A DNA stretch of 64,000 bases from Planctomycetota bacterium. Its GTDB lineage: Bacteria; Planctomycetota; UBA1135; JACQFD01. Made by a program: the position numbers and the translations under genes. The stretch spans positions 223,399 through 287,398 of the forward strand of contig JAEUHX010000061.1 of NCBI GenBank assembly GCA_016792805.1, read 5' to 3'. How positions within the stretch are numbered: position 1 is the stretch's first letter; every line of letters begins with the position of its first letter. The notes beneath the pieces were generated by a model. It saw nothing but the letters and a program-made list of their open reading frames with translations. It was not told where the DNA came from and ran no database searches. Below are positions 1 through 9,304 of the stretch, one piece after another.

Positions 1-1498
1 CAGATTTGCGGCGCTTGAAGAGGGCGCCGAGTTGGGCTTGCAGGAGGGAGAGGCCGCCGATGTAGAGGAAGCCGAAGGCGAAGAGGGCGACGAAGGCGGC
101 GGAAATGTAGAACTCCTCGCGGACGGCGTAGGCGACGGTGGCGACGAGGTAGGCGCCCAGCGCGAGCTCGAGGAGGGTGGAGAAGACCTTGCGGTCGAAG
201 TATACTTTTCCGCGCCAGGTGCCGGAGGTGGCGGTGATGGCGTGCTTTGGGGTGCGGACGAAGGGAGTTTCGTAGCCGACAAGGGCCTCGAGAACGGCGC
301 GCGTATTGTTGACGGCGAGGCCGATTCCCAGCGCAAGCACGAGCGGCAGCTCAAGAATGAGACGCAGACCGCGCCGCTCATGGGAAAGCCGCTCGGCGGC
401 CACATAAAAGGCCACAATGGAAATGGACGCCGAGAAGAAAAGCCCGACGTCGAGCGCGAGCCCCGCCCCCGGATCGAGGACGCGCGTGCGCATCCATAGC
501 ATGGGCAGAAGCAGCAGAGTCAATAGCAACAACAGCGGATAGCACACATTGGCCGAGAGATGCGCAAACGCCTCGGCCTTCACTCGCACGGGAATGGGCG
601 CCCTCAGAATCCGCACACCGAGCTTGATGGCGGTTTGCACAGACCCCTTCGCCCAGCGGTGCTGCTGCGACTTGAACCCATGCACCTCCGACGGCAGCTC
701 GGCCGGCACCACGACATCGGGCAAGAATACAAATTTCCATCCGCGCATCTGCGCGCGATAGGAGATATCGAGATCCTCCGTGAGCGTGTCGTGCTCCCAG
801 CCGCCCGCGTCCTCCATGCAGGCGCGCCGCCACACGCCGGCCGTCCCGTTAAAATTAATGAATCGCCCGGAGCGGTTGCGCGCGGTGTGCTCCACGAGGA
901 AATGCCCGTCGAGCAGAATCGCCTGCGCGCGCGTCAAAAGTGAATAATCGCGGTTGATGTGTCCCCAACGCGCCTGCACGACACCGACGCGCCCGTCGGA
1001 AAACCCCGGAATCACACGCCACAGAAAATCGCCCGTCGGCACAAAATCGGCATCGAAGATCGCCACGAGCTCGCCCGTCGCCGATTTGAGGCCTTCGCGC
1101 AGCGCACCCGCCTTGAACCCCGTGCGGTCGGATCTGTGCAGATGCACCATATCGACGCCGCGCCGCCGCCACCGGTCGGCCGCGCGCGCGCACAGCGCCC
1201 GCGTGTCGTCGGTCGAGTCGTCGAGAATCTGAATCTGAAGCCGGTCGCGCGGATAGTCGAGAGCGGCGAGCGCATCGATCGCGCGCTCCGCCACATATCG
1301 CTCGTTGAAAATCGGCAGCTGCACCGTCACCCGCGGCAGCCCATCGACGCCCACGGACTCGGCCGGCACAAGCGGCGGCGCATTGCGCCGGTGCCACGCG
1401 AAGAGCAGCAGCGTCCCGCTCCGGTGGAGCCCGTAGCCGCAGAGAGCCACGAGCGTCCCGAAATACAGGACGAGAAGGGTCGCCTCGAAGAGGTTCAT
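1..1498 (-). CDS. Cellulose-synthase-like family 2 glycosyltransferase (3' end cut by window edge)
   Basis: Processive membrane glycosyltransferase that should transfer sugars from nucleotide-sugars to make a polysaccharide or glycolipid at the inner membrane. The frame opens with ATG at 1498 and stays open for 499 codons to the window edge. The N-terminus has a membrane segment (MNLFEATLLVLYFGTLVALC). The GT2 domain follows, with the nucleotide-sugar aspartates IFDADF, the acceptor motif LTEDLD and the QxxRW-type motif SQQHRWAKG. The C-terminal part has several hydrophobic segments. This order is typical of the BcsA/CESA-like superfamily. The product sugar cannot be deduced. It is transcribed away from the 149-bp palindromic element and stands alone on its strand within the window. 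Confidence 0.9.
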   Translation of the reverse strand, partial: MNLFEATLLVLYFGTLVALCGYGLHRSGTLLLFAWHRRNAPPLVPAESVGVDGLPRVTVQLPIFNERYVAERAIDALAALDYPRDRLQIQILDDSTDDTRALCARAADRWRRRGVDMVHLHRSDRTGFKAGALREGLKSATGELVAIFDADFVPTGDFLWRVIPGFSDGRVGVVQARWGHINRDYSLLTRAQAILLDGHFLVEHTARNRSGRFINFNGTAGVWRRACMEDAGGWEHDTLTEDLDISYRAQMRGWKFVFLPDVVVPAELPSEVHGFKSQQHRWAKGSVQTAIKLGVRILRAPIPVRVKAEAFAHLSANVCYPLLLLLTLLLLPMLWMRTRVLDPGAGLALDVGLFFSASISIVAFYVAAERLSHERRGLRLILELPLVLALGIGLAVNNTRAVLEALVGYETPFVRTPKHAITATSGTWRGKVYFDRKVFSTLLELALGAYLVATVAYAVREEFYISAAFVALFAFGFLYIGGLSLLQAQLGALFKRRKS

Positions 1499-1552
1499 GA
1501 CGTCGACCGCGTTTGCTACGAAGGCGCCACGGGCTGGGCGGTCGCCAAACCT

Positions 1553-1701
1553 GTAGCAAAAGTGCTCCGCAAAGCGAGCACGAGGATTTTTCGCGAGATC
1601 AAGGAGGACCGCCGGAGGCGTAGCCAAGGAGCTACGTCGAGGCGGTCCGACGCCGAGATCGCGAAAAAGCCCGCGTGCGTAGGTCGGATGACTTCTGCTA
1701 C
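1553..1701. repeat. 149-bp near-palindromic element (MITE- or REP-like)
   Basis: The two arms pair along almost their whole length. The ends are GTAGCA and TGCTAC, then come TTTTTCGCG blocks (about 1588 and 1660), GGACCGCC/GGCGGTCC (1606-1613 and 1641-1648) and a tip GTAGC-caagga-GCTAC (1620-1635). Mismatches are scattered, as in an old mobile or structural element. There is no ORF in it. It lies between the divergent glycosyltransferase and small membrane protein genes. The right arm reappears inverted near 43812-43870, and the tip resembles sequence near 44892. It could be a non-autonomous element, a long hairpin or a promoter-region regulator. Confidence 0.7.
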
Positions 1702-2000
1702 GGGTTGAAAGGCATGTTCCGGCACGCGGCGGGGGTGTCAACCCGCGGCGCCGCCCGCGCGACGCCGGTGGGGTCTTGGCTCGAAGCGCGCCGGCCGCCT
1801 CCCCTTGGAGCCGCGCCGAGCCCCGCCGAGAATCGCGCGCGACGCCACCGAACTGCGCGAGACCCCCGATGCGACGCCGCCGAACCGCCCATCTCCGCGT
1901 GCCTTCGTCGGCGGCTCGGAAAGACCTTTCCCGGCCGCTGGCTTTCGGCGGCCCAAGCGAGAGCGCGAATCCGCCGAACGACGTGCCCAAGCGGCCGCCC
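1702..2000. other. Intergenic stretch with no recognised gene
   Basis: About 300 bases of GC-rich sequence between the palindromic element and the small membrane protein gene. Open frames cross it on both strands, but their translations are Arg/Pro/Ala-rich with no domain pattern. Promoters for the divergent genes probably lie here, but I see no convincing -35/-10 pair. Confidence 0.5.
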
Positions 2001-2402
2001 ATGGGCGAATCACAAATGGACCCGGTCGGGGCGCGCGCCGCATTCGAGCGCCGCATCGCGGTTGCCGCGCTGACGGCGGGTATGAGCGTCGCAACGATGT
2101 GGATTTTCGCCTTCCACCTCGCCTTCGGATTTATGGCCGACGTGGGTGTCGAGACTCGGCAATTGTGTCTTCTTCAAGCCATCCTGCTCGTGGCTGCGGG
2201 CCTGGGCTCCTGCATCGGTGCGTTGGCCCCGAAGTCGGGCTCCTTTCGATTCGTACTTCTCGGTATTGCAACAGTATTGAGCCTCGCACTTGTCTTCTCG
2301 GTAACCTTCTGGAGCCGCGAGAGCCTCCTCAGCACGCGTCAGATTCTTGGAATCTCCTGTGCGGGCTTCGGCTGGGTCGCGGCGCGGTGGATGCGGCCGT
2401 GA
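2001..2402 (+). CDS. Small integral membrane protein, function unknown
   Basis: A 133-residue protein with about three or four hydrophobic helices, for example AALTAGMSVATMWIFAFHLA, then LLQAILLVAAGLGSCIGALA, then FVLLGIATVLSLALVFSVTF, and a short basic tail. I chose ATG at 2001; ATG at 2016 is an equally good start. The frame is open further upstream, but that part reads as low-complexity Arg/Pro sequence and is probably not translated. The stop codon overlaps the queA GTG start in a GTGA arrangement, so the two genes are likely translationally coupled. No family was recognised. Confidence 0.6.
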   Translation: MGESQMDPVGARAAFERRIAVAALTAGMSVATMWIFAFHLAFGFMADVGVETRQLCLLQAILLVAAGLGSCIGALAPKSGSFRFVLLGIATVLSLALVFSVTFWSRESLLSTRQILGISCAGFGWVAARWMRP

Positions 2403-3451
2403 AGCTCGAGGATTTCGACTTCGAATTGCCGGAGTCACAGATCGCGCGGTTTCCCGCGGAGCGGCGGGAGGGGGCGCGATTATTGGTATACCAGCGCGAG
2501 ACTGGGGAGACGCGCCACGCCGCGATCCCCGAGCTCGTCGGCTGCCTCCGGCCGGGCGACCTGCTGGTGCTCAATGATGTGCGCGTCGCGCCGGCGCGGC
2601 TCGACCTGCGGCGCGCCACCGGCGGCGCCGTCGAGGCGCTGGCGCTGCGCTGGCAGGGTGCGGATTTGTGGATGCTCGCTGACGGCCGTGGGCGGCTCAA
2701 GCCGGGCGAGGTGCTCGAGGTCGATCGGGATCCCGCCCTGCGCGTCGTGCTGTTCGATCGCGAGCGAGAAGGATGGCGCGCCTGCGTCGAAGGCGCGAGC
2801 GCCGAGGAGCTTCTGCGGCGCTGCGGAAAAGTGCCTTTGCCGCCTTACATCCGCAAGGCCCGCGAGCGCGATGGCGTCGAGGAGTCGGCTGTCGAGCCGC
2901 TCGATCGCGAACGTTACCAAACGGTCTTCGCCGCCGAAGGGGCCGCCGTAGCGGCGCCGACGGCGGGTCTCCATCTCTCGGAGCCCGTGCTCGCCGCCCT
3001 CGCTGCGCGAGAAGTGAAGATCACGAAAGTGCGCCTCCATGTTGGCCCCGGCACCTTCGCCCCGGTCCGCACCTCCAACCTCGACGAGCACCGCATGGAG
3101 CTCGAGCGGTACGAGATTCCCGAAGAAGCCGCCGCAGCAATCCGCGCCACGCGCGCCGCTGGCGGGCGCGTCGTCGCCGTCGGCACAACCGTCGTGCGCA
3201 CCCTCGAAGGAGCCGCGGCGCGCCACGGCGAGCTGCGTGCTGGAGCGGGGGAGACCGATTTGTTTATTCGCCCGGGATTCCCGTTCCGCGTCGTCGATGC
3301 GCTGATGACCAATTTTCATCTGCCGCAATCAACATTACTCATGCTCGTCTCCGCCTTCGCCGGGCGCGAGGCCACTCTCGCCCTCTACCGCGAGGCCGTG
3401 AGCCGCGGGTATCGATTCTATTCTTACGGCGACGCGATGCTGCTTCTGTAG
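2399..3451 (+). CDS. queA: S-adenosylmethionine:tRNA ribosyltransferase-isomerase QueA
   Basis: Converts preQ1 in the tRNA wobble position to epoxyqueuosine, using the ribosyl group of SAM. The 350-residue length matches the family. The start VKLEDFDFELPESQIA is the standard QueA N-terminus, which fixes GTG at 2399 as the start. Family blocks seen include LLVLNDVRVAPARL, LPPYIRKARERDGVEE, AAPTAGLHLSEPVL, LHVGPGTFAPVR and the ending MTNFHLPQSTLLMLVSAFAG. It overlaps the upstream membrane protein gene by four bases and converges on thiE with a 12-bp gap. The next pathway enzyme, QueG, lies at 9866-10888 on the other strand. Confidence 0.97.
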   Translation: MKLEDFDFELPESQIARFPAERREGARLLVYQRETGETRHAAIPELVGCLRPGDLLVLNDVRVAPARLDLRRATGGAVEALALRWQGADLWMLADGRGRLKPGEVLEVDRDPALRVVLFDREREGWRACVEGASAEELLRRCGKVPLPPYIRKARERDGVEESAVEPLDRERYQTVFAAEGAAVAAPTAGLHLSEPVLAALAAREVKITKVRLHVGPGTFAPVRTSNLDEHRMELERYEIPEEAAAAIRATRAAGGRVVAVGTTVVRTLEGAAARHGELRAGAGETDLFIRPGFPFRVVDALMTNFHLPQSTLLMLVSAFAGREATLALYREAVSRGYRFYSYGDAMLLL

Positions 3452-3463
3452 CTTCCTCGAAAG

Positions 3464-4123
3464 CTACTCATCGAGCGGCCCATTGGCCTCGAGCGCCGCG
3501 CGGATCTCGCGCGCCGCGCGCTGCGGATCGGCCGCGCGCAAGATCGCCGAGGAGATCGCCGCGCGCCGCGCACCGATCGCGCTGATGCGCGCCGCGTCGA
3601 GCCCGCCAATCGCGAATACCGGCACCGTCGACGCGCCCACCGCGGCCGCCAGCTCGGCCGGGCCGATCGGCGGTTCGCTCGGCTTCGTCGCCGTCTCGAA
3701 CATGGGGCCGAAACCCAGCAGCGAAGCTCCCGCCGCGCAGGCTTCGCGCACCTGCGCGAGGCTGTGGGTTGAGGCGCCCACCAGAAGGCCGCCGCCGCGC
3801 AGTAGCGCCACCGCGTCGGCCACCTCGAGGTCGTCCTGCCCCACGTGCACGCCGTCGGCGCGCGCCGCCAGCGCCACATCCGCCCGGTCGTTCACCATCA
3901 CGAGCGCCGACGTCCCCGCCAGCGCCGCGCGCGCCTCCCGCGTCGCGCCGTACAGCTCCCTCCCCGTCATCTTCTTCTCGCGCACCTGAACGATGTCGAC
4001 GCCCCCCGCGACGGCCCGCCGCAGCCACTCCACCGGCTCGCCCGCGCAAAGCTCGCGCGTCCAGAGCAGCAGCAACCGCGCGCGGCCAAGCCGCGCCCGC
4101 GGGGTGGTGGATGGGTCGAGCAT
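3464..4123 (-). CDS. thiE: Thiamine-phosphate synthase ThiE
   Basis: Joins the HMP pyrophosphate and thiazole phosphate halves to make thiamine monophosphate in the cytoplasm. It is a TIM barrel of about 219 residues. Visible family motifs are VQVREKKMTGREL (pyrophosphate and substrate binding), MVNDRADVALAARADGVHVG with the following QDDL, LLGFGPMFETATKP and PVFAIGGLD. I chose the ATG at 4123; a GTG at 4159 would add 12 residues without family similarity. thiS and thiG are also in this window but about 50 kb away, so the thiamine genes are scattered. No TPP riboswitch was recognised upstream. Confidence 0.95.
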   Translation of the reverse strand: MLDPSTTPRARLGRARLLLLWTRELCAGEPVEWLRRAVAGGVDIVQVREKKMTGRELYGATREARAALAGTSALVMVNDRADVALAARADGVHVGQDDLEVADAVALLRGGGLLVGASTHSLAQVREACAAGASLLGFGPMFETATKPSEPPIGPAELAAAVGASTVPVFAIGGLDAARISAIGARRAAISSAILRAADPQRAAREIRAALEANGPLDE

Positions 4124-4410
4124 CACGAGGAACCGGGCCTGGAGCGTACTCCGTCTCACGCAGCTGCCAGCTCGTAGCCTCTAAGCGCTTTCCCGTTCGA
4201 AAGCGTGGTGCTAGCGTTGCTGGATACGCCCATCGCTGGCGGACGCTTTCGCGCCCCCGAAAGTCCTGCCGCGGTTTGCGACACCTCCGATCTCAGCACC
4301 TGCGATCCACCTCCCGCGCCGGTCGCCCGATCGACGCGCCCGCGATCCTTGATTCGCGCGGCGCGGTTTGCCCCTGCGCCATTTTCCGGCTTCTCTTCTC
4401 TCCGTTGTCT
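4124..4410. promoter_or_regulatory. Divergent intergenic region with short hairpins
   Basis: It separates thiE from the FG-GAP gene. A perfect seven-base inverted repeat CGCTTTC/GAAAGCG lies at 4186-4205 with a six-base loop. A weaker related hairpin (GCTTTC and GAAAG) lies near 4240-4265. It probably contains both promoters; no clear sigma-70 boxes were found. Confidence 0.35.
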
Positions 4411-6342
4411 ATGCCCAAGATCTCCCAGCTCCTCACCGGCGCCGCGATGCCGCTCGCGCTCACCGGTTTCGCCGCGGCTCAGCAGTTCCAAAACCAAGCC
4501 GGCGCCATCGGCGGCCCGAGCTTCGGCTTCTTCTGTGAAGGTGTCGAAGTCGCCGACCTCGACCTCGACGGCCGCCTCGATTTCGTGGGGTCGATGGGTG
4601 CGGTGTTCAACCCGGGTCCCACCCCGGCTCGAATCCCACAAATCCAGATGAACAAGTCACTTGGCGTCGGCAGCTTCACGTTCACGGATGAGGCGGTTAC
4701 GCGCCTCCCCGTCGGATTTGTGGCGCAGGCAGGTGGCTGCACGGCGTTCGACATCGAGGGCGACGGCGACGCCGACCTGCTGTTCGCACAAATGCAGAAT
4801 CGCCAGCCGCAGCTCCTGCGGAACAACGGCTCGGGAGTGTTCACCAATATCACGGCGACGAATTTCCCCGTGATCCTGATGACGTCGCCTTGCGCGCAGT
4901 ACGGCGACGTCGATAACGACGGCGACCTCGACGTGGCGATCGTCCACCAGGCGGCGCGCACGCGCCTCTTCCTGAACAACGGCGCCGGCGTCTTCAGCGA
5001 TGTGACGCTCACCAATACGCCCAACGTGAACGTGACGCAGGCGCAGGACGTGTCGCTGATCGATATCGACAACGACTTCGACCTCGACATGCTCGTGACG
5101 GCGCGCTCGACGATCACACAGAAGCTTTATTTGAATAACGGCTCGGGCGTCTTTACCGACAACTCGGCGTCGCTCGGCTACACCGGCTCCGGCAACAATT
5201 ATGAGTCGGACTGGACCGACCTCGACAACGACGGCGACCTCGACGGCTTCTGGACGTCGGTCTCGGGCTTTCTGGAGGGCTCCTCGCGCAACAACCTGAT
5301 CCCCGGCGGCACCCTCGGGTTCACGACCACCACGGGGACCGTGAGCGGCACAAATGGCGGCGACGACAACGAGGTGACGTTCATTGATACCAACAATGAC
5401 AACCGCCTCGACGTGATTATTGGTGCGCTCGGCTCGCTCGAGAAGCTCTACCTCACCAATCCTGGCTTCACGTTCACGTTCCAGGCCGGTGCGTTCAACG
5501 GCAGCAATGATCCGACGCTCGACGGCGCGCCTGGGGATTTCGACGGCGACGGCCGCATGGATTATGTGAGCGCGGTCGGCGAGTCGGGCACCGGGAACAA
5601 GGTGTTCAAGAACACGGGCTCGGTCGACACGAACGCTCCGTTGATTCTGCGCCAGCAGGCGCTCGGCACGTTCCAGCTCTCGAACCCGACGACGTTCCGC
5701 ATGATGATCCAGGACGGCGCCTACGACGACGGCCAGGATTACATCAAGTGTGAGTTCGATCTGACGATCGAGGCTAATAATGGAACGTTCAATGGCTTGG
5801 CGATCCCGATGAAGCGGATGGGTGGCCATCTCTTCCGTGGCCTTATCGATGTGGCCTCGACGGGCGCCTCGACCACCGGGGCACTTGTCTCGGCGTTCCC
5901 GAGGGCGTCGGATCGCGTGGGCAACACGTCGAACGGGGCGGGCTTCCAGTACCAGCTCCCCGGCTACCTGCGTTACGGCGTCGGCGCGGCCGGCAATACG
6001 CTCAACCTCAATGGTTCGGGCAATCTCCAGGTGAACCAGAACACGACGTGGACCACGACCGGCTGCGATCCCAATGCGCCGGCCGCGGCGGTCTGGGCGA
6101 ATGGGCGAGCGAACCTCCCCAACTTCGCCGGCGTCGGCATCACCTGGCTCGTCGATCCGATCACGCTCGGCCCCGGCGTGACCGGCACGGCGGATGGCTC
6201 GGGCGTCTTCGTGGTGAATGCTCTGGTGCCGAACGTGCCGGCTCTCGCGGGCCAGCGGTTCGACATCCAGGCGATCGCCATTGGCGGCGGCGGCACGACC
6301 GTCCAGGCCTCCAACGGCATCGAGGCGACGGTCCTTCCGTAG
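4411..6342 (+). CDS. Secreted FG-GAP/VCBS repeat protein
   Basis: A 643-residue exported protein. ATG at 4411 gives a signal peptide (MPKISQLLTGAAMPLALTGF, then AAAQQ). Residues about 25-400 hold repeated calcium-binding-like Asp loops such as DLDLDGRLDF, DIEGDGDADLLF, DVDNDGDLDVAIV, DLDNDGDLDGFW and DFDGDGRMDYV, the pattern of FG-GAP/VCBS beta-propellers. The C-terminal 200 residues lack these loops and contain a beta-rich region with a Cys (TTGCDPNAP), perhaps a surface-attachment domain. The same repeat type dominates the next gene. The role is probably extracellular adhesion or binding; no catalytic motif was seen. Open frame exists upstream of 4411, but it overlaps thiE. Confidence 0.85.
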   Translation: MPKISQLLTGAAMPLALTGFAAAQQFQNQAGAIGGPSFGFFCEGVEVADLDLDGRLDFVGSMGAVFNPGPTPARIPQIQMNKSLGVGSFTFTDEAVTRLPVGFVAQAGGCTAFDIEGDGDADLLFAQMQNRQPQLLRNNGSGVFTNITATNFPVILMTSPCAQYGDVDNDGDLDVAIVHQAARTRLFLNNGAGVFSDVTLTNTPNVNVTQAQDVSLIDIDNDFDLDMLVTARSTITQKLYLNNGSGVFTDNSASLGYTGSGNNYESDWTDLDNDGDLDGFWTSVSGFLEGSSRNNLIPGGTLGFTTTTGTVSGTNGGDDNEVTFIDTNNDNRLDVIIGALGSLEKLYLTNPGFTFTFQAGAFNGSNDPTLDGAPGDFDGDGRMDYVSAVGESGTGNKVFKNTGSVDTNAPLILRQQALGTFQLSNPTTFRMMIQDGAYDDGQDYIKCEFDLTIEANNGTFNGLAIPMKRMGGHLFRGLIDVASTGASTTGALVSAFPRASDRVGNTSNGAGFQYQLPGYLRYGVGAAGNTLNLNGSGNLQVNQNTTWTTTGCDPNAPAAAVWANGRANLPNFAGVGITWLVDPITLGPGVTGTADGSGVFVVNALVPNVPALAGQRFDIQAIAIGGGGTTVQASNGIEATVLP

Positions 6343-6441
6343 CCTCGCCTGGCAGCTCATGCGCGCGGCCGCGGGGTTCCCCTCGCGGCCGCGCTGCTTT
6401 TCCGGCTCGCCGAACCCCGTCATCCGTAGCATTGCTTGCCC

Positions 6442-8133
6442 ATGCAGCTCGCCGCGCTTTTGTGGTGCGCCCTCCCCCAGGCCACGGCTTCGGCGCCTGC
6501 GATCGGACGATTTGTAGACGTGTCGGCTGAGGCCGGGATTCTTGCGAATGCACAATTCGGCCCGGCCCCCGAGCGAAAGCAATGGATCCTGGAGGTGAAT
6601 GGCGGCGGCGTCGGCTTGTTCGACGGCGACGGCGACGGCGACCTCGATGTGTGGCTGACCAACGGCTCCACGCTGGAGGCGCTGCGCGACGGCAAGCCGG
6701 GCGCCGGCAACACGATCTGGCGGCAGGCGGCCCCGTTTCGATTCGAGGACGCGACGAAGGAGTCCGGTGTCGCCGGCTCGCTGTGGGGAAACGGCGTCGC
6801 CATTGGAGATGTGGACAACGACGGCGACCTCGACGTGCTCGTGGCCGAGTTCGGACCGGAGCGCCTTTTTGTGAACGACGGAAAAATGCACTTCACAGAA
6901 GTGGGGGAGAAGGCAGGGTTCACCGATCCGCGCTGGAGCAGCTCGGCGGCGTTTTTCGACGCCGATGCCGACGGCGTCCTCGACCTATTCGTGGGGAACT
7001 ACCTTCGCTTCGACCTCGAGAATCCGCCCCCCTACGGCGGCGATTCCCAGTGGCGCGGAAAGCCCGTGATGCGCGGCCCGCGCGGCCTCGTTCGCGACAC
7101 CAACTCGTTCTATCGCGGCGTCGGCCTGCGCGAGGGTTTGCCCATTTTTGAGGATCGCTCCGAGGCCTCGGGCATCGCGAAAGCGCCCGCTTCCTATGCC
7201 CTCGGGGTCACGACGCTCGATTTCGACGACGACGGCGATTCCGATATTTTTGTTGCGAACGACTCCGAGCCGTACTTTCTTTTTGTGAACGACGGCAAAG
7301 GAAACTTTACGGAAAAGGCCCAGGAACTCGGCTGCGCGCTCGGCGACCACGGCTCCACCAACTCCGGAATGGGCGTCGCCGCCGGCGACCTCGACGGCGA
7401 CGGGCGCTTCGAGATTGCGGTCACCAATTTTTCGAACCAGCCGGACAACGTGTTTCGGTTCGACGGCCGCTACTTCTCCGATCGCGCGAGCATGCTCGGC
7501 ATCGGCGGGCCCACGACCCCGATGCTCGGCTGGGGCTGCCGATTTCTTGACGCCGATTTGAACGGTTGGCTCGATCTGTTCATTGCCAACAGCCATGTGT
7601 ATCCGGAGGCCGATCTGCCGGGCACCGACACGCGCTATGCGCAGGGCTGCCAGCTTTTCTTGAATCAACAGCCGGTGAAGCGCTTCCTCGACGCGTCGGC
7701 GCAAGCGGGGTTGGCTGTGCCGCGGCTGCACCGCGGCGCCGCCTTCGGCGATCTCGATGGAGACGGCGACGAAGATGTGATCGTGTCGCTGCTCCATGGA
7801 GCGCCGATCGTCCTGCGCAACGATTTGACGTCGGGGCGCGCGTGGCTCGCGCTCGAGCTCCGCGGCACGAAGTCCAATCGCAGCGGAGTCGGCGCCCGCG
7901 TGCGCCTCACCGCGGGCGGGCGCGTGCGCGTCGCAGAGCACCAGCCGGCGTCGTCGTTCCAGAGCTCCAACGAACCATATGTACGATTTGGACTCGGCGA
8001 TCTCGCGGAGGCCGACGAAATCACTATTCGCTGGCCCTCCGGCACCGTCGACACAATTCGAAAGATCAAGACTCGCCAGCGCCTCGTGATCACGGAGGGC
8101 TCGGCCCCGCACCAGTCCCCGCCCGAAAAGTAA
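6442..8133 (+). CDS. CRTAC1-like FG-GAP/ASPIC-UnbV protein
   Basis: A 563-residue exported protein of the cartilage acidic protein 1-like family. A short signal sequence (MQLAALLWCALPQATASA) is followed by a propeller with Asp loops (LFDGDGDGDLDVWLTNG, DVDNDGDLDVLVAEFG, DFDDDGDSDIFVANDSEP, DLDGDGRFEIAVTNF, DLDGDGDEDVIVSLL). The C-terminal block SNRSGVGARVRL, then HQPASSFQSSNEPYVRFGLG and EITIRWPSG, is the ASPIC/UnbV module. The family is common in planctomycetes and acidobacteria, is extracellular, and its biochemical role is unsettled. ATG at 6442 is preferred over TTG at 6436. It ends one base before the TPR gene, so the two are probably co-transcribed. Confidence 0.9.
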   Translation: MQLAALLWCALPQATASAPAIGRFVDVSAEAGILANAQFGPAPERKQWILEVNGGGVGLFDGDGDGDLDVWLTNGSTLEALRDGKPGAGNTIWRQAAPFRFEDATKESGVAGSLWGNGVAIGDVDNDGDLDVLVAEFGPERLFVNDGKMHFTEVGEKAGFTDPRWSSSAAFFDADADGVLDLFVGNYLRFDLENPPPYGGDSQWRGKPVMRGPRGLVRDTNSFYRGVGLREGLPIFEDRSEASGIAKAPASYALGVTTLDFDDDGDSDIFVANDSEPYFLFVNDGKGNFTEKAQELGCALGDHGSTNSGMGVAAGDLDGDGRFEIAVTNFSNQPDNVFRFDGRYFSDRASMLGIGGPTTPMLGWGCRFLDADLNGWLDLFIANSHVYPEADLPGTDTRYAQGCQLFLNQQPVKRFLDASAQAGLAVPRLHRGAAFGDLDGDGDEDVIVSLLHGAPIVLRNDLTSGRAWLALELRGTKSNRSGVGARVRLTAGGRVRVAEHQPASSFQSSNEPYVRFGLGDLAEADEITIRWPSGTVDTIRKIKTRQRLVITEGSAPHQSPPEK

Positions 8134-8134
8134 G

Positions 8135-9298
8135 ATGATCCAACGATTGCTTTCGCTTGCGCTCGCGCTTGTGCCGGCCGCAGCTGCTCAGGATGGCCCC
8201 GACATGCCCGCGGCGCCGTCCCAGTCGGCGCCTTCGCGCAGCCCCGCCGACGCGCGCTTCAGCGTGGCGCGCCAGGCGTACCAGCAGAGGAATTTCCCGC
8301 GAGCCGAGCAGGAAGGGCTGGCAGCCCTCGAGCAGGATCCGAAGCGAGCCGATATTCACGCCTTCCTCGGCGCCGTCCGCTACCGCATGCGCCGCTACGG
8401 CGATTCGATCGAGTCGTGGAAGAAGGCGGTCGAGCTCGACCCGAAGTGGTTTGCCGAGGCGCAGCCGGCCGGACATTGTTACTCGGCGCTCGGGAAGCAC
8501 GAGGAGGCCGTCGCTTGGTACAAAAAAGTGCTCGCCGCGAAGCCCACGAATCGGGAGGCCCTTCGCGGAATCGGGATCACCCTCGAGAAGCTGGGGCAGC
8601 TCGACGACTCGGAAAAGTATCTTCGCAGCGCCGTGGCGATCGACCCCGAGTACGCGCCGGCGCTGCTCGCCCTCGGCCGCACGCTCATCAAGAAAGACGA
8701 GGCGGGGGCGGCCGTGCCCTACCTCGAGAAGGCCAAACAGATCGACCCCTTCGAGCCGGACATCGAATATGAGCTTTCGCTCGCGTTCCGGGAGCTCGGC
8801 ATGGATGCGAAGGCACGGGCTGCGTCCGACCGGCAGAAGACGTTACAGAGCCAGCGTACGACGATTGATACTCTTCGTAACCGCCTGCTGACGGCGCCGA
8901 TGGATCTGAGCGCCATGGTCGCGCTTGCGGACGCCTACGACCAAATGGGCGATGTCAAGAATGCGCGGGAGACCTGGGACCGCGTCTTCGCGCTGGGCCG
9001 CGAGGACGGCCGCGTGCGCGCGGCGCGGGCCATGTCGCTCCTTCAGCAGGGAAGTGCACAAACAGCGGAGAAGCTCCTCATGGAGTGGCTCAGGACCCAC
9101 GGCACCGACGTGCCCGCCTGGGATGCCCTTTGGTTCGTTCGCAAGCAGCGGGGCAACGTCGAGGGTGCGGAGGAGGCGGCGGCTTTTGTGCGAAAGCTCG
9201 CTCAGCGGGAGCCGCAGGAGCCCAAGCTGCCGAAGCTCGAGATCACAAAGCCGGCGAGCAGCCCCGCCAGCGCGCCCGCCCCGGGGGCGGACAAGTAA
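8135..9298 (+). CDS. Exported TPR-repeat protein
   Basis: A 387-residue protein with a signal peptide (MIQRLLSLALALVPAAAAQ) followed by tandem TPR helices, for example YQQRNFPRAEQEGLAALEQD, then YGDSIESWKKAVELDPKW, HEEAVAWYKKVLAAKPTN and LDDSEKYLRSAVAIDPEY. The end is Pro/Ala-rich (SSPASAPAPGADK). TPR proteins act as scaffolds for protein contacts. Pairing with a CRTAC1-like protein, one base upstream, is a recurring arrangement in this kind of genome, so the two may work together outside the cytoplasm. It converges on the zinc-ribbon gene with a six-base gap. Confidence 0.85.
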   Translation: MIQRLLSLALALVPAAAAQDGPDMPAAPSQSAPSRSPADARFSVARQAYQQRNFPRAEQEGLAALEQDPKRADIHAFLGAVRYRMRRYGDSIESWKKAVELDPKWFAEAQPAGHCYSALGKHEEAVAWYKKVLAAKPTNREALRGIGITLEKLGQLDDSEKYLRSAVAIDPEYAPALLALGRTLIKKDEAGAAVPYLEKAKQIDPFEPDIEYELSLAFRELGMDAKARAASDRQKTLQSQRTTIDTLRNRLLTAPMDLSAMVALADAYDQMGDVKNARETWDRVFALGREDGRVRAARAMSLLQQGSAQTAEKLLMEWLRTHGTDVPAWDALWFVRKQRGNVEGAEEAAAFVRKLAQREPQEPKLPKLEITKPASSPASAPAPGADK

Positions 9299-9304
9299 GA
9301 AACA

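Noticed and set aside
4657..6891. A 744-codon minus-strand frame opposite the FG-GAP genes
   Set aside because: It is rich in Arg/Ala/Val/Glu with no motif and lies entirely over two clear plus-strand genes.
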